Assembly (NCBI GenBank): GCA_002500925.1
Contig: DLTN01000007.1
Coordinates: 1 to 30,156, forward strand
Length of the DNA stretch: 30,156 nt
Source of the DNA: Gemmatimonadales bacterium UBA7835
GTDB taxonomy: Bacteria > Gemmatimonadota > Gemmatimonadetes > Longimicrobiales > Gaopeijiaceae
Direction: 5' to 3'
Each line of letters begins with the position of its first letter. Position 1 is the stretch's first letter. Shown here piece by piece: positions 23,428 through 30,156 of the stretch. Below the pieces are notes generated by a model that saw only the letters and a list, made by a program, of their open reading frames with translations, made no database searches and was not told the origin of the DNA. A program made the position numbers and the translations under genes.

Positions 23428-24114
23428 TTACCCTACTAGGTCGGTTCGTTCGGCGATGTAGCCTAGGCTTGGAATCTCGACCCGAAGAACACGTCCTTGG
23501 CGGTCGTACCAGACAGTCTGGTTGACACCCCCGTCTGTTGTGAAAATGACCCGCTTGGCTTGGATTTGATTTCTTCCTAGCCGGATTGTGACTTGGGAAG
23601 ATTCTCTTGCGGTAATGAGACCTTGGGTACTGGTTCGCGGTTCTAGTGTGTGAACTGTTCTTTCGGAACGTAGGTCGCGGAGGAAGTAATAGTGATGAGC
23701 GACTTGGAGCTCGAGAACACGTGTGTCGGTGTGTGCTTGGAATTCTCGGTCCTCGGCCCCTCGGTTGGACCGAATGGTCGCCACGTAACGCCGTTCCGAC
23801 CGAGCGACTTGAACCTCGACTGCGTCCAAGCCCGTGACCGATACCTGGTATCTCACTGCTATCCCGTCGGGTGGTGCAGCATGTAGAAGTGGGCGCATCT
23901 CCTGTCGCCCTTCAGGACGACTGAGCGCAACCGTACCATTAGCGAACAAGGCATCTTGCCGGCCGACCCCGGGACGACGAATCACGAAAGCTTCAGTACC
24001 AGACGCGAGCCCGTCGATGCTTACGGCAAATGTGCCTTCGTCAACCACTACTCCTTGAGCGACGAGGTTGGCAGGGCCGAATGCTATCACCGCCACGGTG
24101 AGATATGTTTTCAT
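23428..24114 (-). CDS. Secreted protein of unknown function
   Basis: The 228-residue product begins MKTYLTVAVIAFGPANLVAQG, a credible signal peptide with cleavage after about residue 19. The mature part is mostly beta strands (GTFAVSIDGLASGTEAFVI, then many Arg/Thr/Val alternations) and closes with WYDRQGRVLRVEIPSLGYIAE. This pattern recalls periplasmic beta-barrel-like families of the DUF3108/DUF6134 kind, but I cannot name one. A longer start at 24210 adds 32 residues and has a GGAGAAG just before its ATG, which is better for translation. I keep the signal-peptide start but the choice is open. Whether it is linked with the tolC operon is not shown: the gap is 219 nt. Confidence 0.6.
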   Translation of the reverse strand: MKTYLTVAVIAFGPANLVAQGVVVDEGTFAVSIDGLASGTEAFVIRRPGVGRQDALFANGTVALSRPEGRQEMRPLLHAAPPDGIAVRYQVSVTGLDAVEVQVARSERRYVATIRSNRGAEDREFQAHTDTRVLELQVAHHYYFLRDLRSERTVHTLEPRTSTQGLITARESSQVTIRLGRNQIQAKRVIFTTDGGVNQTVWYDRQGRVLRVEIPSLGYIAERTDLVG

Positions 24115-24453
24115 AGGCCGTTCTACCCGAAGAGCGCTCTGCGGGTTCGCCCACCACCTGCCGTCTATCCTTCGATACAGAGTCTGTCGACCTGACCTCG
24201 TCCGCTCCATCTTCTCCGACTCCTATGTCAAAAAAGGATCTTTGGGTGCGGTCACTTCGTAGGAAAGTTATTAAGTACGTGCAAAATGCTCGAGCATTCG
24301 GAAATCGCATGGCTGAACTGTTCGAGGATGTAGAGGGTTGTTCCGGTCGCGAGGTGAGGGTATGCCGCTAGAGAGACCCAGCATACATGACGGGGTGCGG
24401 ATTACTACGTGGAGAGCGCCGCCCATAGGATTTCGCGAGAGTATTAGCAGCAT
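24115..24453. other. 339-nt region without a confirmed gene
   Basis: Between the divergent secreted-protein and kinase genes. It contains the possible N-terminal extension of the former (24115–24210), a perfect TTGACA on the minus strand (24231–24226) with no matching -10, and a 48-codon frame on the plus strand (24225–24371, MSKKDLWVRSLRRK...). That frame has no Shine-Dalgarno sequence, so it is not convincing. TTGTTC-17-TATGCC (24338–24366) is a weak rightward promoter candidate. TATTAG (24442–24447) lies 6 nt before the kinase ATG, a spacing suggestive of a leaderless start. Confidence 0.3.
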
Positions 24454-27400
24454 ATGACATCCGCGAATACCGAAAAGGTTGAAACAAAAGATTTGCCCCG
24501 TGTGGTGTCGAAGCTCGGACCGTGGTGCTCGGCAGCTGCCCTGTGGATCTGGGCTGGGACGTCGTGGATCTGGTTCCTTCCGATCTCGGCCGGGTTCTTG
24601 CTGATATCACTCCAACCTTTTTCCATCACTGGAAGTCGTTGGCGTTTAGCTGGCCTCTCGACACTAGTAATAGGGATTGTAGTGGGGTTTTCGGCCGAAC
24701 ATCAGATCACTTCAGTCGTCTCTGATTGGGATGAGTATTGGAACCAAAGGGTTGACGAAGTGGGGGTGCTGCTGCGCGAAGAATTGGAGGAGCGGCGGCA
24801 CAGTCTCGGGACTGAGGTTGTCGAGGAACTCGCCCGTTTGTGGGATGCGGACGCGGTCAACTTAGACGGTGAGTCCATGGTCCAAATGCGGGCTCGCGCA
24901 CGAAGCTCAGCTCTTGCTCTTTACGACCGTGAAGGTGAGCTAGTCGTGTGGGATGGGACACATCGAGGACGGGTTCCGGAAGCGGTAAAGCGAGGCCAGA
25001 GACGAGACCTGTACAGAGACCTACCACTATTCGGCTACCTCTATGTCACGTCGACAGCCTCGGATGGCAGTGTGGCAGTTGCCGCTTACCTCCTTCGAGC
25101 TTCACTGCCGGAGGGGTTGGGAGCGGAGATGGGAGATCTGGCTGGCCGTTTCTATGCTGAAACTGGCGAGCGTATTCGGATCACCGAGGATGATCCGGGA
25201 GTTGCTGAAGCGGTTTGGGATCTGGCCCTCGACGAAGGTCGGCTTCTCTCCGTGGTGCTTGAGGAGCCTGGCCTAGCCGAACGAATCAATGTGCTAGAGT
25301 CGAGGTGGGCGCTCCTTGGTGCAATGTTGGTTGCTCTTTCATGGCTGCTCCTTGCTGTGGGGGGGCCGCTCACAGCGTGGGAGGCTGTCACAGCTTCGGG
25401 TGCTGTTCTTGTCGCCGCCGCCGCCCTGCCGGTGGGGTCTGGCACACGTCTGGAACCTGCCTTTTCGGAGCTCTTATATCAGCTTCCCGGTCCGTTGGGA
25501 CTAAGTGCTGGGCGTCTTGCGCTGCTAGTTCCTGTTTCATTTCTCCTTTGTTCAGTAATTCCGCGCCGCAGGGCCTTTGCGCCATTCTGGTTTGCTGGCT
25601 TGATCGTGCTTGGGGCTTTCGCCCCTGTTCTCCTGTGGCTTGGAGAAGGTTTGACACCAGCTTTACTCTCGAGCGGACGCGCAGAATGGATGACGTATCA
25701 GGTAGCCGTCTCAGGCATCTTAAGTCTTGTGGCCGGCTTTGCACTCAGTTCCACTCGGGACGGAGGTGGAGGACGTGGCTGGGTGCTCCTGGGGTTAGGA
25801 ACAGCTTCGGCTCTGATGGGAGTCGCTGGTGCGTGGGGCGCGCTCACCCTCAATCTTCCTGTCTTGTTTTCGGTCTTGTGGGCTATTCCTGCGATCATGA
25901 TCGCGAGAGGACTGCACGCATGGATTGGATGGCAAAGAGTCGCGGTCACTTGGGGCTGCGCAATTGTGCTCGGATCCTTCGCGGCTATCCCCGTGGTATG
26001 GGGGCAGAGTATTGAGGCGCGCCTTCAGGTTGGCGAAGACCGCCTGTCCAGGCTAGGAGGGCTCGAGGACATTGAGGTTGAGGGCCGGCTCCTCGACTTG
26101 GCTAGAATAGCTGATTCACTCGATAGTAGCGGTGCTGAGGACGTAACGGTCCTTTATGAGAGCTGGCGCTTGAGTGGGTTGGCAGATCTAGGTCAGCCGC
26201 TAAGGTTGCAGATAGAGGAACGGGACGGGGCGCCGGGTGAAGGCTTACGAGTCGGTGCAAGCGATACGGAACCGCAACCGTATCAGGCGCTCTTGGCTCA
26301 GGGAAGGAGAGCTGGAGGTGTACGTCTGGTCCACCTTAACCGCCACGATGCGCGGTACATCCTTACAGTAGGGCTCACGGAAGGGCGTATGATTGTGGCC
26401 GTGGCCCCTCCATTTCCGATTGAGCCTGGCCGATCGGTTCTGGGACCTCTTCTGAGGGGAGCCGGAGACACTGAGCTTGATCCTTTGTCGGTGATGACGC
26501 TACCCAGAGACATGGTTGAAAAGGGAGGGGTGGTCCGCTCACGAAACGAAGATGGATGGAGGGCCGAGGCCCGGATGCAGTTCAGTACCGGACCAGTATT
26601 CAGGGCTCGATATTCGATAGAGCTTCCCCAGATTCTGCTTGCTGTTGCTAGGGCCTCCCTTCTTACGGTGTTGAATCTCTTACTATTTCTTTCCTTTTGG
26701 TTCGCTGGAAGAGCCCTGCTCGGAGAGGCCGCCCCTGAGAAGATTGAGGTCTCTCGGTTGGTGATCTCTTTTCGCGCCAGAGTCACTCTCGCCCTGTTTG
26801 GCTTCTTTACGCTCGCTAATGCCTTATTTGGCACGGTCGCTTTCCGAACGCTCGACGAGGCATCCCGTCGGTCTGCGCAGGTTATTGCTGAGCGCGTTGT
26901 TGAGAACGCTGCCGTCTGGTACCAAGCCTTAGGCGGCCAGATGGAAAGGCTTGCCAGCCAGGTTGGAGCAGATTTGCTTGAGTACCGGGGCGGCCAACTA
27001 CTAGATGGCTCACTGGAGGAAGTTGTTGATCTTGGACTTTATGAGGGCTGGACACCGTATGATGTGCTCCAATCTCTGGATTCAAATGAGGCAACCCGTG
27101 AGTTTCGCGAATCGACAGTTGGGGGTTGGGAGTACGTAATGGCTTACCGCCGTCTTCCGGACGACGATATTTTGGCCGTGCAAATCCCATTACAAGCTGG
27201 TTCTAGCGCCCTTGGTACCACAGACCTTCTCGAGCTACTTGCCTTTGTCGTTCTGCTCGGTGCAGTTCTTTCACTAGTCTTGGCGATGGTAGCGGGCCGT
27301 GCTCTGACGAGGCCTATCCTCGCGTTACAGATTGCATCGGAAAGCGTGGGCTCTGGGGATCTAAGCTTACGCCTGCCGGCGCATAGGAGCGATGAATTCG

Positions 27401-28515
27401 GTGCCGTATTCCGAGCGTTCAATCGTATGGTTGGCCGAGTCCGCCGTGCTCGTCGTCAACTGGTGAGAACCTCAAGGCGAACCCAGCTGATCATGGATGA
27501 ATCCGCAGTTGGCATGGTGGCCTTGGATTCGACGGGTCGCGTTACTCTGGTGAATCCCCGAGCTGAGGAGTTGCTAGGTGCGAAGGTTTTGGTTGGAAAA
27601 ACACTTCCTGAGGACGGTGTGCTTGGGGATCCCTTCGCGGTGTGGCTTGATGATTACCTAGAGGGTGGAGCCGATGAAGCTAACTCGGACTTTCAGGTGC
27701 GTGACCGTAGAGTGAGAGTGCGAGCCCGAAGCTTAGGGAGGCTCGGTGCACGACGAGGCGTTGTTATAGCACTCGATGACGTGACGGATGAACTTAGAGC
27801 TGAACGTGTTTTGGCTTGGGGTGAGATGGCAAGGCAGGTTGCCCATGAGGTGAAGAATCCACTGACACCCATAAAGCTCAGCGTCCAGCACGTCCGAAGG
27901 GCATGGGAGGATGAGCGCCCAGACTTCGAAGAGATCTTGGTGCGTAACGCGGACGCGATGCTAGGGGAGATCGACCGACTAGCGGAAATTGCCCAGTCCT
28001 TTTCTCGATTCGGCGCCCCTGGTGCCCCTGACATGCCCCTTACCGCTGTCGCGCTGCAAGACGTGGTGGAAGAGGTGATGGTGCTTTACGGAGGAGCTTC
28101 GTCGGGAGTGCGTTTTTCGCAGGAGGTTCCGCACGGACTTCCTCTGGTTGTAGCCCGCAGCGCCGAACTGAAAGAGGTCCTCGGAAATCTTTTAGAGAAT
28201 GCTCGGGTAGCGGGCGGTGAGGGGACGTCTGTCGTCATTTCGGCTTATCAAGGTGTCATCCCTGGGACGGTCATCCTACAAGTGAACGATAATGGCTCGG
28301 GGATTCCGGAAGATGTGTTACCTCGGATCTTCGAACCACAATTCAGCACTCGTTCAAAGGGGGCCGGTCTTGGGTTGGCGATAGTCCAGAGGGTTGTTCG
28401 TGCTTGGGGTGGGAGTGTCGAGGTTAAGAGCCAAGTGGGTCGTGGGACGACCGTGACGGTGACCTTGAGGTTGTGGGACTCGAGCCAGGTTGTGGCCCCT
28501 GAGTCTGAATCCTAG
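24454..28515 (+). CDS. Giant multi-pass NtrY-like sensor histidine kinase
   Basis: A membrane kinase of 1353 residues. Two membrane segments open it, then an outside domain (about 75–280), about seven hydrophobic segments (about 285–520), a second soluble domain (about 520–720), two more segments, a third sensor domain (about 800–925) and a last segment. Then come HAMP (about 948–1000, DEFGAVFRAFNRMVGRVR), PAS (about 1010–1100, GMVALDSTGRVTLVNPRAEE), the HisKA H-box EMARQVAHEVKNPLTPIKL (His1131), N-box GNLLENAR, G1 NDNGSGIP and G2 GAGLGLAI. The H-box KNPLTPIKLS is typical of NtrY/nitrogen-type kinases. No response regulator is adjacent. All catalytic boxes are intact. Confidence 0.92.
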   Translation: MTSANTEKVETKDLPRVVSKLGPWCSAAALWIWAGTSWIWFLPISAGFLLISLQPFSITGSRWRLAGLSTLVIGIVVGFSAEHQITSVVSDWDEYWNQRVDEVGVLLREELEERRHSLGTEVVEELARLWDADAVNLDGESMVQMRARARSSALALYDREGELVVWDGTHRGRVPEAVKRGQRRDLYRDLPLFGYLYVTSTASDGSVAVAAYLLRASLPEGLGAEMGDLAGRFYAETGERIRITEDDPGVAEAVWDLALDEGRLLSVVLEEPGLAERINVLESRWALLGAMLVALSWLLLAVGGPLTAWEAVTASGAVLVAAAALPVGSGTRLEPAFSELLYQLPGPLGLSAGRLALLVPVSFLLCSVIPRRRAFAPFWFAGLIVLGAFAPVLLWLGEGLTPALLSSGRAEWMTYQVAVSGILSLVAGFALSSTRDGGGGRGWVLLGLGTASALMGVAGAWGALTLNLPVLFSVLWAIPAIMIARGLHAWIGWQRVAVTWGCAIVLGSFAAIPVVWGQSIEARLQVGEDRLSRLGGLEDIEVEGRLLDLARIADSLDSSGAEDVTVLYESWRLSGLADLGQPLRLQIEERDGAPGEGLRVGASDTEPQPYQALLAQGRRAGGVRLVHLNRHDARYILTVGLTEGRMIVAVAPPFPIEPGRSVLGPLLRGAGDTELDPLSVMTLPRDMVEKGGVVRSRNEDGWRAEARMQFSTGPVFRARYSIELPQILLAVARASLLTVLNLLLFLSFWFAGRALLGEAAPEKIEVSRLVISFRARVTLALFGFFTLANALFGTVAFRTLDEASRRSAQVIAERVVENAAVWYQALGGQMERLASQVGADLLEYRGGQLLDGSLEEVVDLGLYEGWTPYDVLQSLDSNEATREFRESTVGGWEYVMAYRRLPDDDILAVQIPLQAGSSALGTTDLLELLAFVVLLGAVLSLVLAMVAGRALTRPILALQIASESVGSGDLSLRLPAHRSDEFGAVFRAFNRMVGRVRRARRQLVRTSRRTQLIMDESAVGMVALDSTGRVTLVNPRAEELLGAKVLVGKTLPEDGVLGDPFAVWLDDYLEGGADEANSDFQVRDRRVRVRARSLGRLGARRGVVIALDDVTDELRAERVLAWGEMARQVAHEVKNPLTPIKLSVQHVRRAWEDERPDFEEILVRNADAMLGEIDRLAEIAQSFSRFGAPGAPDMPLTAVALQDVVEEVMVLYGGASSGVRFSQEVPHGLPLVVARSAELKEVLGNLLENARVAGGEGTSVVISAYQGVIPGTVILQVNDNGSGIPEDVLPRIFEPQFSTRSKGAGLGLAIVQRVVRAWGGSVEVKSQVGRGTTVTVTLRLWDSSQVVAPESES

Positions 28516-28665
28516 CCGACGAGATTGAGGTAAGTCGTTCCTCCGGAACTCCGGCTTCTGTATTATGTGCCCCTGCTGGAAGCGTTTGATCATGCGGGAG
28601 AACTCAAAGTAGAGGCTTTGAATTGTCCCGCGAGAATGGCGGAAAACCGAAGAAGGAGTGCACCG
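28516..28665 (+). promoter_or_regulatory. Spacer with likely promoter for the decarboxylase gene
   Basis: TATTAT (28561–28566) is a good -10 match. TTCCTC 17 nt upstream (28538–28543) is a poor -35. A short stem GTTCC-TCC-GGAAC (28537–28549) overlaps it without a T-run, so it is not a clear terminator. A Shine-Dalgarno AAGGAG (28653–28658) lies 7 nt before the TTG at 28666, which decides the start. Confidence 0.4.
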
Positions 28666-30144
28666 TTGAATGAGGAGAAGCCAGACTGGTCAAGCGATCT
28701 GGGTGACATGCCTCCCGAGGAGTTTCGCGAGTACGCGCATGAGGCCGTTAACTGGGTCGCGGACTTCCTAGCGGAGGTTGATGACTTGCCCGTGTTTCCC
28801 TCAACAAAGCCGGGGGAGATCAGGAGGAAAATCCCAGCAGCGCCTCCGTCGGCCCCTGAATCTATGGATGCACTGCTGAATGATTTTCGTTCGGTCATCA
28901 TCCCGGGGATGAATCATTGGAACCATCCGTCGTTCTTCGGCTATTTCTCGGTTTCAGCGTCGGGTCCAGGTATCATCGGTGAACTCCTTGCGTCAGCACT
29001 CAATGTCAATGCCATGGTCTGGAGAAGTGCACCTGCAGCCTCAGAACTGGAGGAGGTGGCTACAGACTGGTTGAGGCAGCTGCTTAATCTCCCCGCTGCC
29101 TTCGAGGGAGTGATCAACGACACTGCATCATCTTCGACCATGTACGCTCTGGCCGCAGCGAGGGAGCGTGCGTGGCCAGATGCGCATCAAAATGGACTGT
29201 TCGGTATGGCCCCGGGGCGGGTTTACGCATCACAACAGGCCCACTCTTCCATAGAAAAGGGTGTGCTTGCAGTGGGCTTGGGACAGCGAGGGTACCGAAC
29301 GATCTCAACTGACGATGAATTCGCCATGCGGCCTGATGCTCTCGGTGCGGCGATAGTTGAGGACTTGGATGCTGGTATTAAGCCATGCGCGATTGTAGCG
29401 ACCCTTGGTACGACGTCTACCGCGGCTCTTGATCCAGTGGCCGAGATCGCAAGTATCGCAGATCATTACGGTATTTGGTTGCACATTGACGCTGCCTACG
29501 GCGGGCCTGTTGCAATGCTGCCCGAGTCCCACTCATGGTTCAACGGTTGGGAACGAGCTGACTCTATAGTCGTCAATCCTCACAAGTGGCTGTTTACCCC
29601 CATCGACTGTTCGGTTCTTTACTGTCGAAGGCCTGAAATCCTGAAGCGGGCCTTCTCGATTGTCCCGGAGTATCTTCAGTCTTCGGAGGTCTCTGAATCT
29701 CGGAGCCTGATGGATTTTGGCATTTCGCTAGGCAGGCGGTTCCGTGCCCTGAAACTGTGGTTCGTAATCCGATATTTTGGTAAGGATGGACTGATAGCCC
29801 GTATACGAAACCACTTGAGGATCGCTTCGTTGCTGGGAAAGGCGATTGGTGACGAGGATCAATGGGAGGTAATGGCGCCGGTCGACCTCGGGCTAGTTAC
29901 GTTCCGAAGTACTCGCGGTGAAACGCCGGAAGAACAAAACCGGATCAATCATGAAATCCTCAACGCAGTAAATGATTCGGGGCGGGCATTTTTGACGCAT
30001 ACGGTCTTGAACGAACTCGTGGTTTTGCGTTTGGCAATCGGCAACATCAAGACTACGGAAGAACACGTAATGAAGACTTGGATCCTCCTAAAAGACATCG
30101 CGGAAGGTTTCAGTGAAGGAAGTAGGGCCTCAAGGGGTTCCTAA
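28666..30144 (+). CDS. PLP-dependent decarboxylase, aromatic-amino-acid-decarboxylase type (group II)
   Basis: A 492-residue enzyme of the fold shared by tryptophan, tyrosine/DOPA and histidine decarboxylases. Landmarks are DMPPEEFREYAHEAVNWVADFL near the start, NHPSFFGYFSVSASGPGIIG, WRSAPAASELEEV, the INDTASSSTMYALAAARE cofactor region, HIDAAYGGPVAMLPES, and the PLP-binding NPHKWLF with Lys307. It ends with a C-terminal domain in the usual order. The TTG at 28666 has an AAGGAG 7 nt upstream, while the GTG at 28567 and the ATG at 28636 have no ribosome site. The exact amine substrate cannot be told from these motifs. The window ends 12 nt after its stop, so downstream partners are unseen. Confidence 0.9.
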   Translation: MNEEKPDWSSDLGDMPPEEFREYAHEAVNWVADFLAEVDDLPVFPSTKPGEIRRKIPAAPPSAPESMDALLNDFRSVIIPGMNHWNHPSFFGYFSVSASGPGIIGELLASALNVNAMVWRSAPAASELEEVATDWLRQLLNLPAAFEGVINDTASSSTMYALAAARERAWPDAHQNGLFGMAPGRVYASQQAHSSIEKGVLAVGLGQRGYRTISTDDEFAMRPDALGAAIVEDLDAGIKPCAIVATLGTTSTAALDPVAEIASIADHYGIWLHIDAAYGGPVAMLPESHSWFNGWERADSIVVNPHKWLFTPIDCSVLYCRRPEILKRAFSIVPEYLQSSEVSESRSLMDFGISLGRRFRALKLWFVIRYFGKDGLIARIRNHLRIASLLGKAIGDEDQWEVMAPVDLGLVTFRSTRGETPEEQNRINHEILNAVNDSGRAFLTHTVLNELVVLRLAIGNIKTTEEHVMKTWILLKDIAEGFSEGSRASRGS

Positions 30145-30156
30145 GCGAGACCGTAA

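Noticed and set aside
25305..26015. 236-codon plus-strand frame inside the kinase
   Set aside because: It is an alternative frame of conserved kinase membrane segments, rich in Cys, Trp and Ser without a coherent pattern.

Overview
The window looks like a piece of chromosome from a diderm (outer-membrane) bacterium of moderate-to-high GC content. The best guess is a Gemmatimonadota-type lineage. The reasons are the gene order rpsR–DUF2232–rplI–rsfS, SMC, type I-beta DAHP synthase, SRP RNA–dnaX–ybaB–recR, pgsA–cinA–grpE–dnaJ; a TolC-type outer membrane protein; and a BshB1-type deacetylase, since bacillithiol occurs in that phylum among others. The phylum is an inference from gene content, not a search result. 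I see no mobile elements, CRISPR arrays or tRNA/rRNA genes.

Layout. Positions 1–2030 (+) hold a ribosomal cluster: the 3' part of rpsR, a DUF2232 membrane protein, rplI and rsfS. Positions 2150–6178 (+) hold a small protein that looks like a BY-kinase/ParA relative without a P-loop, coupled by 3 nt to a full SMC ATPase. aroF (DAHP synthase, 6264–7310) follows. A short SRP (4.5S-type) RNA lies at about 7408–7508. It has its own readable promoter and sits just upstream of dnaX, the same neighbourhood as in Bacillus. The dnaX–ybaB–recR replication/repair operon runs on into a small single-pass membrane protein, pgsA and cinA. grpE and dnaJ close the rightward block at 14317.

On the minus strand, a cysteine desulfurase gene is coupled to mnmA (14396–16637), so the sulfur donor and the tRNA 2-thiouridylase are made together. 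Diverging from it is a stand-alone HIRAN-domain protein, and the intergenic space carries a long inverted repeat. Next comes a leftward operon (23208 to 17062): tolC, a HlyD/MacA-type adaptor, two MacB/FtsX-type permeases and a BshB1-like deacetylase. No ABC ATPase is encoded in this operon, so it must come from elsewhere. An unidentified secreted protein lies upstream of it.

The right end (+) holds a very large multi-pass NtrY-like sensor histidine kinase (1353 aa) without an adjacent response regulator, followed by an aromatic-L-amino-acid-decarboxylase-type PLP enzyme.

Most of the window is core housekeeping. I did not find a clear new defence or biosynthetic system. The points most worth a second look are the non-canonical apical loop of the SRP RNA, the P-loop-less ATPase relative before smc, the compact SMC hinge, the HIRAN/desulfurase divergent region with its inverted repeat, the thiol-chemistry enzyme inside an efflux operon, and the orphan giant kinase.
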